Positions 36,637 through 44,488 of a stretch of DNA of 64,000 bases are shown piece by piece (the first letter of the stretch is position 1; every line of letters starts with the position of its first letter). The DNA comes from an uncultured Parvularculaceae bacterium (lineage in GTDB: Bacteria > Pseudomonadota > Alphaproteobacteria > Caulobacterales > Parvularculaceae), in assembly GCA_913055785.1 (NCBI GenBank), contig CAJXLJ010000008.1, positions 1 through 64,000 on the forward strand, written 5' to 3'. Below the pieces are notes generated by a model that was given only the letters and a program-made list of their open reading frames with translations, was not told the origin of the DNA and searched no databases. A program made the translations under genes and the position numbers.

Positions 36637-38625
36637 TCAAACAAGCTCGGCATCAGTCATAATCTCAATAATGACAGGGCCGTTATATTCGATGCCTCGC
36701 TGTAATTCGGTTTCAAGCGCCGCCGCATCCGTAACACGAATACCTAAGCCGCCGCAGGACTGCGCGAACTCGGCAAAGTTCGGATTGCGCAATGACGTTT
36801 GCCAAACCGGCCACTCTCCGCCGCGTTGCTCCTTTGAAATTTTACCGAGTTCATCGTTGTTCAGGAGTATGTGGGTGATATCCATGTTGTATTTCACGGC
36901 GGTCGTGAATTCCATGGCGTACTGACCAAAGCCGCCGTCTCCAGATATGGATATAATCTTGCGGCCGCGAAATTCTTCGAAGTCTTGCTTCGCCGCCCAT
37001 GCGCCCATGGCTGCCGGAAATCCGAATCCGATTGAGCCAAGATATCCTGACATCAAAATGCGTTGACCGCAGGGTTCAAAATACCGCCCAAAAGAATATG
37101 TGTTATTGCCCACATCCACGGGCATGACAGCGTCGCCCGGCGCTACTTTCGTAAGAGCCGCGAATACCGACGCGGCGTTTATGCCCTTGCCGCGATTGTC
37201 AGCGAGACGGCGTTCCTTTTCTCGCCGCCAGATCGCCCAGCGGTCTGAAATCTCTTTTCTCTGGTCGACAGCAGACCTTTTGGCCGGCGTTTTCTTTTCT
37301 ATCCCTTTCAGAGTTTCACCGATTTCCCCCCAGACGGGCAACGCAACCGCATGCCCTTTGCCAAGATGCATACGGTCAAAGTCGATCTGCACAATCGGCT
37401 TTGAGGGCTCAATGCCGGTGTGATGTGAAAAAGACGCGCCTATGGCGATGATCAAATCGCATTCATTCATGAACCACGAAGCGATAGGCGTGCCGGAACG
37501 GCCAAGGACGCCGCCGGCCAAGGGGTGTGTATCCGGAATTTGCCCTTTGGCTTTGAATGTCGTCAGCACGGGACAATTCAAGTCTTCCGCGAGGTCAATG
37601 ACTGCCTTCATCGATTCCCGTGCGCCATAACCGACAACGATAAGCGGGCGTTTGGCGCTATGAATTCTTTCTACCGCCGCCTCTATAACATCATCGGTCG
37701 GCGCCATGAGCGCAGGAACGAGCCGTCCAGTTGGGCTTCCCGCTTTAACGTCCGTTGCTGGAAGTGTCTGCGCATCGTCTGGAAAGATCATGACAGAGAC
37801 GTCGCGTTCGACGATGGCGGTTTTCATGGCCAAAGATGTAGTCTCGCCGTAATTCGATGCATGCAGGACAAGACCGTTGAATTTTGCAAGCGGTGCAAAA
37901 GCGCTATGAAGGTCGATGTCCTGAAAGGCGAAGGGTGAAAATACCTGCACCTGCACCTGTCCGGCGCAAGCGATAACGGGCGCGCGGTCAACCTTGGCGT
38001 CCCATAACCCTGTCATTAAATTTGTGGCGCCGGGGCCTGCGATGGACAAACAGGCGGCAGGTTTTCCGGACAGCTTGGCGTAACCGGAGCAGGCAAAGGA
38101 CGCGGCGCCTTCGTGACGAATGCCGATATAAGAGATATTGCCTGCTTCTTCCTGTCTTCGGAATGCATCAGCGAGTCCGAGGTTTGAGTGCCCGACCATT
38201 CCAAACACTCGCTTCAACCCCCAATTCACCATCGTTTCCGCAACGACATCTGTCGAAGTGCGAACATGCTCAGTCTCAGGTGGCACGCCCACGTAAACGC
38301 CATCATCGCGCAACTCGACCGGAAAAGTTTCCTGCCCTGAATCTTCATGACCGCCGGGTGGTTTGCCGGTTAACGGATCAAAATCCCATCCGTGCCAGGG
38401 GCATCGAATCCAGCATTTGCCGCCTTCGCCCTTTTCAATAGACCCTTCTCCCAAAGGACCGCCCTGATGCGGACAACGGTTATCCATTGCTACGTATTGC
38501 CCGTCAAAATGCACGAGAGCGAGCGTCTTCACGCCGGCGGTCACGCTCATCACCCGACCTTCCGGTAACTGAGATTTGGCTGCTACGCGATGCCAGCGGA
38601 GTGTTTTTGAAGACGCTTCAGTCAT
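36637..38625 (-). CDS. Rieske [2Fe-2S] domain fused to a ThDP-dependent enzyme (pyruvate oxidase/ALS-like)
   Basis: This encodes 662 residues. Residues 1-115 form a Rieske ferredoxin domain with the complete cluster motif C51-P-H53-Q-G-G and C75-P-W-H78-G-W. After a short linker, residues ~122-662 are a full three-domain ThDP enzyme: pyrimidine-site Glu172 in RHEGAAS, AGPGATNLMTGL, the central nucleotide-fold domain, and the diphosphate motif ISGDGGFGQ ending in ILLNND. By family it should decarboxylate a 2-oxo acid and could pass electrons from the ThDP adduct straight to its own Fe-S cluster. The substrate is unknown. It diverges, with 223 bases between, from the Rieske/glutamate-synthase operon. 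This architecture is unfamiliar to me. Confidence 0.85.
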   Translation of the reverse strand: MTEASSKTLRWHRVAAKSQLPEGRVMSVTAGVKTLALVHFDGQYVAMDNRCPHQGGPLGEGSIEKGEGGKCWIRCPWHGWDFDPLTGKPPGGHEDSGQETFPVELRDDGVYVGVPPETEHVRTSTDVVAETMVNWGLKRVFGMVGHSNLGLADAFRRQEEAGNISYIGIRHEGAASFACSGYAKLSGKPAACLSIAGPGATNLMTGLWDAKVDRAPVIACAGQVQVQVFSPFAFQDIDLHSAFAPLAKFNGLVLHASNYGETTSLAMKTAIVERDVSVMIFPDDAQTLPATDVKAGSPTGRLVPALMAPTDDVIEAAVERIHSAKRPLIVVGYGARESMKAVIDLAEDLNCPVLTTFKAKGQIPDTHPLAGGVLGRSGTPIASWFMNECDLIIAIGASFSHHTGIEPSKPIVQIDFDRMHLGKGHAVALPVWGEIGETLKGIEKKTPAKRSAVDQRKEISDRWAIWRREKERRLADNRGKGINAASVFAALTKVAPGDAVMPVDVGNNTYSFGRYFEPCGQRILMSGYLGSIGFGFPAAMGAWAAKQDFEEFRGRKIISISGDGGFGQYAMEFTTAVKYNMDITHILLNNDELGKISKEQRGGEWPVWQTSLRNPNFAEFAQSCGGLGIRVTDAAALETELQRGIEYNGPVIIEIMTDAELV

Positions 38626-38656
38626 GATGAAAGTTTCCTTTGGGGAATCGTACTCA

Positions 38657-38669
38657 CATGAATTTCATG
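38657..38669. promoter_or_regulatory. Palindrome in the divergent promoter of the Rieske locus
   Basis: CATGAA-T-TTCATG is a perfect 13-base palindrome 31 bases ahead of the ThDP gene start, in the only divergent gap of the locus. Its A/T-centred symmetric form fits a LysR or similar regulator; a lysR gene lies at 46259. A second symmetric pair, AAAATGCA at 38673 and TGCATTTT at 38752, lies in the same gap. The role is inferred. Confidence 0.4.
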
Positions 38670-38848
38670 CCGAAAATGCATTTGCCAAAATCCATCTCAG
38701 CAATAACCCTGAAATGGGTGTGGGGCGATGATTCGTGCGCCCTCAGACATTTGCATTTTAGAGCGCGTTTACTAGGATGGCGCAAATCAAAATATGGCGA
38801 TGGCCCTAGCTCGCTTGAGCCCGCCGTACCAAGCATGAGAAATAAAAA

Positions 38849-40471
38849 ATGGGCCAAAAGTGGATTCCTGTCGCCAAGTGGTCTGAGTTGGAAGATCGTA
38901 AGCCTGCCTATGGACTGGTTGGTGAAGTCGATCTTGTCATAGTTCGTCATGACGAAAAGGTATCAGTCCTATACGGGCGGTGTTTACATCGTGGAGCGTT
39001 GCTTGCGGATGGCCATGTCGATGGCGAAAACCTGATCTGCGGGCTGCATAATTGGGACTACCGCCTCGATACGGGCGTCAGTGAATATAATAACCATGAG
39101 GTTTTGCAGAAATTCTCTACGAGAATAAAAGGCGGAAAAGTATTCGTCGATGAAGATGAGATTAATTCGTGGGCGAAGGACCATCCGCAACCCTTTCGTC
39201 GCGATCAATATCTCGGACTATACGCTGACACGCATCCGGAACCTGAAGAACCGCATGTCGGTCTTATCCAGGGGTATGCGCGTGACGGGCTGTCCAAAAC
39301 TGGTCATCACGGCGTTGCGGCGGCTATGGGCGTTCCCAGAGACGACGTTCCAAGTTGGGATGACATCCAGTTTATTACTGCGCAACTCCATCGCGTCCCA
39401 TTGCTTGACGATGAGCCTATCGAAACGACAGCGGTCATTGGACCCGGCGCCAAAAAGCCTTTAAAATTGGACATTCCTCTCTTCGTATCTGACATGAGTT
39501 TTGGCGCATTGTCGCGAGAAGCGAAAATAGCGCTGGCCAAGGGTGCGGAAAAAGCCGGGACGGGCATTTGCGCAGGCGAGGGCGGCTCTCTTGATGAGGA
39601 GCGGCGCGCGAATAGCCGTTATTTTTATGAACTCGCTTCGGCGCGGTTCGGATTTTCATGGGACAAGGTTTGCGAATCCGCGGCGTTTCATTTCAAGGGC
39701 GGTCAGGGCGCAAAAACGGGCACCGGCGGACATCTGCCCGGCGCGAAAGTCACCGATGAGATTGCAAAAGTCCGCGGCCTTAAACCTGGCGAGGATGCAA
39801 TATCACCCTCTCGTTTTCCTGAATGGACAGAGCCGGCTCAGTTTCGAGATTTTGCAGAAGAGGTTCGCGAAACGACCGGGGGGATTCCCATCGGATTTAA
39901 GTTGTCGGCGCAGCATATTGAAAAAGACATTGATGCAGCGCTGGAAATCGGCGTTGACTATATCATTCTAGATGGTCGCGGCGGCGGCACTGGGGCGGCC
40001 CCGGTGATTTTTCGCGATAATATTTCTGTGCCGACAATTCCGGCTTTGGCGCGGGCGCGTCGGCATCTTGATAGATCCGGCGCCAGTCAAGTTTCACTCA
40101 TTGCAACGGGCGGTCTGCGTAAGCCTGCGGACTTCGCCAAAGCAATGGCGCTGGGGGCAGATGCGGTCGCACTTTCCAATGCGCCTATGCAAGCCATTGG
40201 CTGTCTTGGCATGCGCGCCTGCCATACAAATAATTGTCCGGTAGGGATCGCTACGCAGAAGGAAAATTTGCGCGCGCGGTTGGAGATTGAAATATCCGCA
40301 ACCCGTCTGGCGTACTTCTTTGAGGCAGCGACCGAACTGATGACGCTGCTTGCGCGTGCATGCGGGCATCGCAGCCTTTCGGACTTTTCTCCCGACGATC
40401 TGACGACATTCAAACGCGATATGGCGGAACTATCCGGCGTCGCTTTTGGCGGCGTAGGAGAGTGCTCATGA
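38849..40471 (+). CDS. Rieske domain fused to a glutamate-synthase (FMN, 3Fe-4S) domain
   Basis: This encodes 540 residues. Residues 1-105 are a Rieske-type domain with C45-L-H47 and C64-G-L-H67; after a ~50-residue linker, residues ~160-540 are the FMN-binding TIM barrel of glutamate synthase (SDMSFGALSREAKIALAKGAE, GEGGSLDEERR, FKGGQGAKTGTGGHLPG, DGRGGGTGAAP, and the 3Fe-4S cysteines in CLGMRACHTNNCPVG). There is no N-terminal glutaminase domain and no pyridine-nucleotide subunit. By analogy with ferredoxin-dependent GltS, the Rieske domain could supply electrons to the FMN; the amino donor and acceptor are unknown. First gene of a tight five-gene run. Confidence 0.87.
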   Translation: MGQKWIPVAKWSELEDRKPAYGLVGEVDLVIVRHDEKVSVLYGRCLHRGALLADGHVDGENLICGLHNWDYRLDTGVSEYNNHEVLQKFSTRIKGGKVFVDEDEINSWAKDHPQPFRRDQYLGLYADTHPEPEEPHVGLIQGYARDGLSKTGHHGVAAAMGVPRDDVPSWDDIQFITAQLHRVPLLDDEPIETTAVIGPGAKKPLKLDIPLFVSDMSFGALSREAKIALAKGAEKAGTGICAGEGGSLDEERRANSRYFYELASARFGFSWDKVCESAAFHFKGGQGAKTGTGGHLPGAKVTDEIAKVRGLKPGEDAISPSRFPEWTEPAQFRDFAEEVRETTGGIPIGFKLSAQHIEKDIDAALEIGVDYIILDGRGGGTGAAPVIFRDNISVPTIPALARARRHLDRSGASQVSLIATGGLRKPADFAKAMALGADAVALSNAPMQAIGCLGMRACHTNNCPVGIATQKENLRARLEIEISATRLAYFFEAATELMTLLARACGHRSLSDFSPDDLTTFKRDMAELSGVAFGGVGECS

Positions 40472-40698
40472 TAGTTGGGGAGATGATTGTCATCGGCCTT
40501 GGCGTCTGGTTTGGTCTTGGCGGTTTGGTTGCTTTGATTTTTCTTGACTTCGGCGTTTCGCGGATTGATGAAGCAGCAAAAGGCGCTAGCTTTCTCTTTC
40601 GACCAATGATTTTTCTCGGCTGTACTATTTTGTGGCCGGCGGTTCTCTTTCGTTGGTTTTCCGGTGATAAAATTAACGAGCAGAATGAGGAATCATAA
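40468..40698 (+). CDS. Small membrane protein (76 aa) of the Rieske locus
   Basis: Its ATG overlaps the preceding stop (ATGA), so it is translationally coupled. Two hydrophobic helices (EMIVIGLGVWFGLGGLVALIFL and FRPMIFLGCTILWPAVLF) flank a short polar loop, and the tail is charged. No family recognised. Size and place suggest an accessory subunit for the membrane cytochrome encoded two genes downstream; this is inferred from context only. Confidence 0.7.
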   Translation: MIVGEMIVIGLGVWFGLGGLVALIFLDFGVSRIDEAAKGASFLFRPMIFLGCTILWPAVLFRWFSGDKINEQNEES

Positions 40699-40854
40699 AT
40701 GAAGAGACCTCATCGGGGCATGCACCTTCTTACTTGGTTAATTCTCGGCCCGGCGATTCTGGCTGTGGGGATTGTTGCGTGGTTGCAGCGTCCCGAAACC
40801 CCGTATGCCGACATTCCGGACATAATAGAAGCCGATAAATCGAGCTTGGATTAG
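40699..40854 (+). CDS. Single-span small membrane protein (51 aa) of the Rieske locus
   Basis: A 51-codon ATG frame begins directly at the end of the preceding gene (no gap) and ends two bases before the next start. The peptide is MKRPHRGMHLLTWLILG..., one hydrophobic helix (LLTWLILGPAILAVGIVAW) followed by an acidic periplasmic or cytoplasmic tail (YADIPDIIEADKSSLD). The N-terminal Lys/Arg cluster predicts the N-terminus inside. It is packed between two membrane-protein genes, which supports a real gene. Confidence 0.65.
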   Translation: MKRPHRGMHLLTWLILGPAILAVGIVAWLQRPETPYADIPDIIEADKSSLD

Positions 40855-40856
40855 TT

Positions 40857-41921
40857 ATGGGCCATCAATACAAGGCAGTGCAATGGAACGGCAACAAAGT
40901 CGTTTATGACATTTATGTCCTCGGGTTTATCGCGCTATTTGTCGGCGTTTTCATGTTTGTCGGATTGCAAACACATGAAAGCGGCCACCGGGCTGACCCG
41001 GTCGTTCTAGCTATCAGGGCGTTGGGTACGACAGCCTTCATGCTGCTTACGATAATCCTCGCTATCGGACCGCTCGCACGTCTGAACAAGAGGTTTTTGC
41101 CGTTGCTTTATAACCGGCGTCACTTTGGCGTTTTGACATTCCTTGTGGCGTCTGCCCATTTCGGTCTGGCGCTCCTTTGGTATCATGGCGGCGGGCCATT
41201 GAATCCGCTTGTGTCGTTGTTTTCTTCAAACCCGCTTTACGATTCCATTCCGGGCTTTCCGTTCGAAGTTCTAGGCTTCGTCGCATTCCTCATAATGATG
41301 ACGATGGCGGCGACAAGCCATGATTTCTGGCTAAACAACTTGGCTGCGCCGGTCTGGAAGGCGCTGCATATGCTCGTCTATCCGGCCTATGCGCTTTTGG
41401 TGATGCATGTTGTGCTTGGCGCTCTAATGACGGAAAAATCCATGGTTTATCCGGCCATGACGGCGGCGGCCTTTATCGGTGTCACACTGCTTCACTTAAT
41501 TGCTGGCGTGCGTGAGTGGCGCGCCGATAACGGCATGAAATCTTTGAAATCCAAAGGTTGGGTTGATATTTGCGCACCAGACGACATTGCCGATAATCGT
41601 GCTGTGATTGCGCCTTTGCCAAAGGGTGATCGCATCGCTGTCTTTCGTTACGACAGAAAGATATCTGCAGTAACCAACGCGTGCCGACATCAAAACGGCC
41701 CTCTCGGAGAAGGTCGTGTTATCGACGGCTGCATCACATGTCCGTGGCATGGCTGGCAATACCGGCCAAACGACGGCGTATCGCCGCCGCCTTTTACGGA
41801 AAAGATTTCAACTTACAATGTCAAGATTGAAAACGGGCGCGTGCTTGTCGATCCAAAACCGAATCCGCCCGGAACGCATGTTGAACCTGCGGTTATTCCT
41901 GCAGGCGGAGGCGAGGCATGA
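40857..41921 (+). CDS. Ferric-reductase/MsrQ-like membrane cytochrome fused to a Rieske domain
   Basis: This encodes 354 residues. Residues ~15-215 hold six helices with paired His typical of heme-b ligands in the ferric reductase-like superfamily: RRHFGVLTFLVASAHFGLAL, then WKALHMLVYPAYALLVMHVV. Residues ~232-335 form a Rieske domain with C276-R-H278-Q-N-G and C295-P-W-H298-G-W. Electron flow between quinone or heme b and the soluble Fe-S cluster is the expected activity. It is the third Rieske fusion in one locus, overlapping the next gene by 4 bases, so subunits of one complex are likely. Confidence 0.85.
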   Translation: MGHQYKAVQWNGNKVVYDIYVLGFIALFVGVFMFVGLQTHESGHRADPVVLAIRALGTTAFMLLTIILAIGPLARLNKRFLPLLYNRRHFGVLTFLVASAHFGLALLWYHGGGPLNPLVSLFSSNPLYDSIPGFPFEVLGFVAFLIMMTMAATSHDFWLNNLAAPVWKALHMLVYPAYALLVMHVVLGALMTEKSMVYPAMTAAAFIGVTLLHLIAGVREWRADNGMKSLKSKGWVDICAPDDIADNRAVIAPLPKGDRIAVFRYDRKISAVTNACRHQNGPLGEGRVIDGCITCPWHGWQYRPNDGVSPPPFTEKISTYNVKIENGRVLVDPKPNPPGTHVEPAVIPAGGGEA

Positions 41922-42715
41922 GTAAAACGAAAGGCGTTATTGATCCTGCTGCAGTCGATAAGGAAGAGATGTTTATCGGCTGGGCGCCGGCGCCGGCGGT
42001 AGACAGGCGATTTCTGCTGGCCGCTTTGCCGTTTGGTCTTTTGGGCGCCGGCGGCGCAAGCTGGCTGGTTGCAAGCGAGCTTGGCGACCCGGGCGCGGGC
42101 GAATGGCTGACAAACGCGACGCATGAGGTTACCGGTCTTTTGACGGCGGCGCCTTATCCCATGATCAGAGTTGCCGACCCCTCGGGGCCTTACGGCATGC
42201 GAACAGTCCTTCTTGTCGCGCAAGGAAAGTGTACAGCGGCTTTAAAATTCGGCGTCCATGAAGCATCGCTCGTTACGGCCTCAGGTGTCCTTATTCAGCG
42301 TAAAAATCGTCAAATGCTGGAGGTTCCCCCGTTTCTCGAAAAATGGCTGGAGCCGGCGGAAATCTCGTTGAGCAGCGACGTTGCCGATCCAACCCCAGTA
42401 AATCTTGGAAGCGCGCGTCTTTCCGGCACAATCATGGATTCTAAATGTTTCTTCGGCGTCATGCGTCCAGGTCACGGCAAGACGCACAAGGCTTGCGCCA
42501 GTCTTTGCATTCGCGGCGGCATTCCGCCGAGCTTTTGGGCGCGTACGAGAGACGGGCGAGAATCCATTATGCTCATGACGGACTCAAATGGCGGGCCGAT
42601 GTCGATGGATATTTTACCGTATGTGGCTGATCCCGTAGAGGCGGAGGGGGAAGTCGTTCAGGTCGGTGACTTAATTCAGTTCCGCGCTGACGCAAGCGCC
42701 TATCGCCGCATATAG
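41918..42715 (+). CDS. Membrane-anchored protein with C-x15-C-x3-C motif
   Basis: This encodes 265 residues. An N-terminal hydrophobic helix at about 29-50 (FLLAALPFGLLGAGGASWLV) follows a stretch with Arg-Arg, so the bulk is probably periplasmic. A central beta-rich region is followed by the striking element DSKCFFGVMRPG (C177), HKACASLCIRGG (C193, C197) with two nearby His. I have seen similar C...GxMxPGxGxxHxxCAxxCIxGGxPP elements in uncharacterised redox-linked proteins, but know no function. A metal or heme site, or redox-active thiols, are possible. The start overlaps the cytochrome-Rieske stop. Confidence 0.75.
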   Translation: MSKTKGVIDPAAVDKEEMFIGWAPAPAVDRRFLLAALPFGLLGAGGASWLVASELGDPGAGEWLTNATHEVTGLLTAAPYPMIRVADPSGPYGMRTVLLVAQGKCTAALKFGVHEASLVTASGVLIQRKNRQMLEVPPFLEKWLEPAEISLSSDVADPTPVNLGSARLSGTIMDSKCFFGVMRPGHGKTHKACASLCIRGGIPPSFWARTRDGRESIMLMTDSNGGPMSMDILPYVADPVEAEGEVVQVGDLIQFRADASAYRRI

Positions 42716-42785
42716 AGTGTAATTGTAGGGCCGCCCATGTAGGAAGCGCCTTACAGGCTCTGGACCAAGATGGGATGCGCCGTAA

Positions 42786-43190
42786 ATGACGAAAACACTG
42801 AAATCAATAACGTCGCCAAACGTCATGAAACCGATTGGCCCTTATAGCCATGTTGTAACATTTGGCGACTGGATCACAATTAGCGCAATCGCTGGCGTCA
42901 ATCCAACGACCGGCGAGTTGGCCGGCCCTGATGTCAAGTCGCAGACAGAGCAAATATTAAATGCATTCGAAATATTATTGGAGGCTGCGGATTCCAATCT
43001 CGAACATATTGCCCACGTCAACGTTTTTCTAAAATCAATGGATGATTTTTCGGAAATGAACGAGGTTTACGAAAAACGGATGGGCGATTGGCGACCTGCG
43101 CGGACTTGCATAGCGGTGTCGGACTTGCCCAAGCCGGGAGCCCGGCTCACCATGAACCTTACTGCAGTCACGGCCGTAAAAAATACCTAA
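42786..43190 (+). CDS. RidA family protein (enamine/imine deaminase)
   Basis: This encodes 134 residues with the YjgF/RidA signature: PIGPYSHVVTFGDWITIS, then ARTCIAVSDLPKPGARLTMNL with the catalytic Arg and the loop typical of the group. RidA hydrolyses reactive 2-aminoacrylate and other enamines/imines released by PLP or oxidative enzymes, giving a 2-oxo acid and ammonia. Its place after the Rieske operon (70-base gap) hints that an imine is formed by the locus. It tail-overlaps the antiporter gene by 4 bases. Confidence 0.88.
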   Translation: MTKTLKSITSPNVMKPIGPYSHVVTFGDWITISAIAGVNPTTGELAGPDVKSQTEQILNAFEILLEAADSNLEHIAHVNVFLKSMDDFSEMNEVYEKRMGDWRPARTCIAVSDLPKPGARLTMNLTAVTAVKNT

Positions 43191-44443
43191 GGATTCGCGC
43201 CAGTATCTGTTGCAACGACATCGACATCAGCATGTTTTTTTGCGGCGGCGGTTCCGCCGTAGAGTTTCGAAAACGGAGCGGCAGTGGCACCATGTAAAAT
43301 GACGCTTAGAAACACGGTCACATAAACAATTGCTTCGATTTCAGAAAACCGTCCCATTTCTTCATGTTCAACGGCAATCAGCAAGAAAAGAATTGAAGCC
43401 AATCCACGCGGGCCAAACCAACCTATAAACAACGTTGACGGCAGTTTGAGTTTGAGGCCAACCAAGGAAAGTGCTGTTGGGGCCATACGAATTACTGTTA
43501 GGCTCAAGACCGCATAAAGTACGCAAACAGTCGTAAAATGAGAAAAAGCGCTAGGAAGCAAAACCGCGCCGAAGAAAAAGAAAATGATCAAGCTGAAAAG
43601 TTGACCTTCCTCTTCGACGAAATTGGTGAGCGAGCCTGCCCGCTTTGAGCAAAAGCTGCCAAAAACCAGTCCGCCGACAAACGCAGCAATAAACCCGTTG
43701 CCGCCTGCAATGTGAGCGCAAAATAATGTAAGAACGGCAACGCCAATACATGTCAAATTACGAAAGGCGTGCGCAATCCACTCTCGTTCGTCAGCAAAGT
43801 GAATGAATTTGCCCAAGAGTCCGCCGGCGATTGCGCCGACAATTACACCGACGATTATTTGCCGCGCCGCAAAGCCTATCCAATACCCGACGCCATGCCC
43901 TTCAATTCCCATCATCGAAAATGCAAGCGCAGCGAAAAGCAAAACGGCAGGCAGCGCAAGGCCGTCATTGAGGCCGGATTCTACCAATATCGCCTGACGA
44001 ATTCTCTCCGGCACATATCTGCTGGTTACCACAGCCAGACCAAGGGCTGCATCAGTCGGCGCCAGGATCGCGGCAATGAGAGCAGCTTCCTGCCAGCCTA
44101 AGTTTGGAAAGAGAATCATCGCTGTCGCTGCGCCAAGCAGAATCGTTAATGGCAGCGCGACCAGCAAAAGCCGTTTCGGAATGAGCGCCTCACGAACAAG
44201 ATTGCGGCTGTTGGTCGATGCGGCGTCAGCAAACAAGATAAAGCCGAGGGTTAGTTCGCCGAACCCCTCAAGGACTGCGTTGTCGATTTCAATAGATACG
44301 ATCCCAAGCCCGGCCTGTCCGAACGCCAGTCCAACCAGCATAAAGGCCATTGGCGCCGATAATAACGTCGAAGAAAGTCGGGCGGAGAAAGCGCCGTAAA
44401 AAACGATGCACACCGCAATGACGATAAGAGGTTCGGTGATCAC
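43187..44443 (-). CDS. CPA1-type Na+/H+ antiporter
   Basis: This encodes 418 residues with about 12 hydrophobic helices. NhaP-type motifs are visible: FILFADAASTNSRNL in helix 3, ILAPTDAALGLAVV (the conserved T-D), and LVESGLNDGLALPAVL (the N-D ion-binding pair). It exchanges Na+ or K+ for protons at the inner membrane. It ends against ridA in convergent orientation and follows the peptidase gene in the same direction (45 bases). A role in balancing the ion gradient of the nearby redox locus is only a guess. Confidence 0.87.
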   Translation of the reverse strand: MITEPLIVIAVCIVFYGAFSARLSSTLLSAPMAFMLVGLAFGQAGLGIVSIEIDNAVLEGFGELTLGFILFADAASTNSRNLVREALIPKRLLLVALPLTILLGAATAMILFPNLGWQEAALIAAILAPTDAALGLAVVTSRYVPERIRQAILVESGLNDGLALPAVLLFAALAFSMMGIEGHGVGYWIGFAARQIIVGVIVGAIAGGLLGKFIHFADEREWIAHAFRNLTCIGVAVLTLFCAHIAGGNGFIAAFVGGLVFGSFCSKRAGSLTNFVEEEGQLFSLIIFFFFGAVLLPSAFSHFTTVCVLYAVLSLTVIRMAPTALSLVGLKLKLPSTLFIGWFGPRGLASILFLLIAVEHEEMGRFSEIEAIVYVTVFLSVILHGATAAPFSKLYGGTAAAKKHADVDVVATDTGANP

Positions 44444-44488
44444 TAGCCTATATGCACCAATTGCTTGACAGTTGGGAAGTTGATGAAA

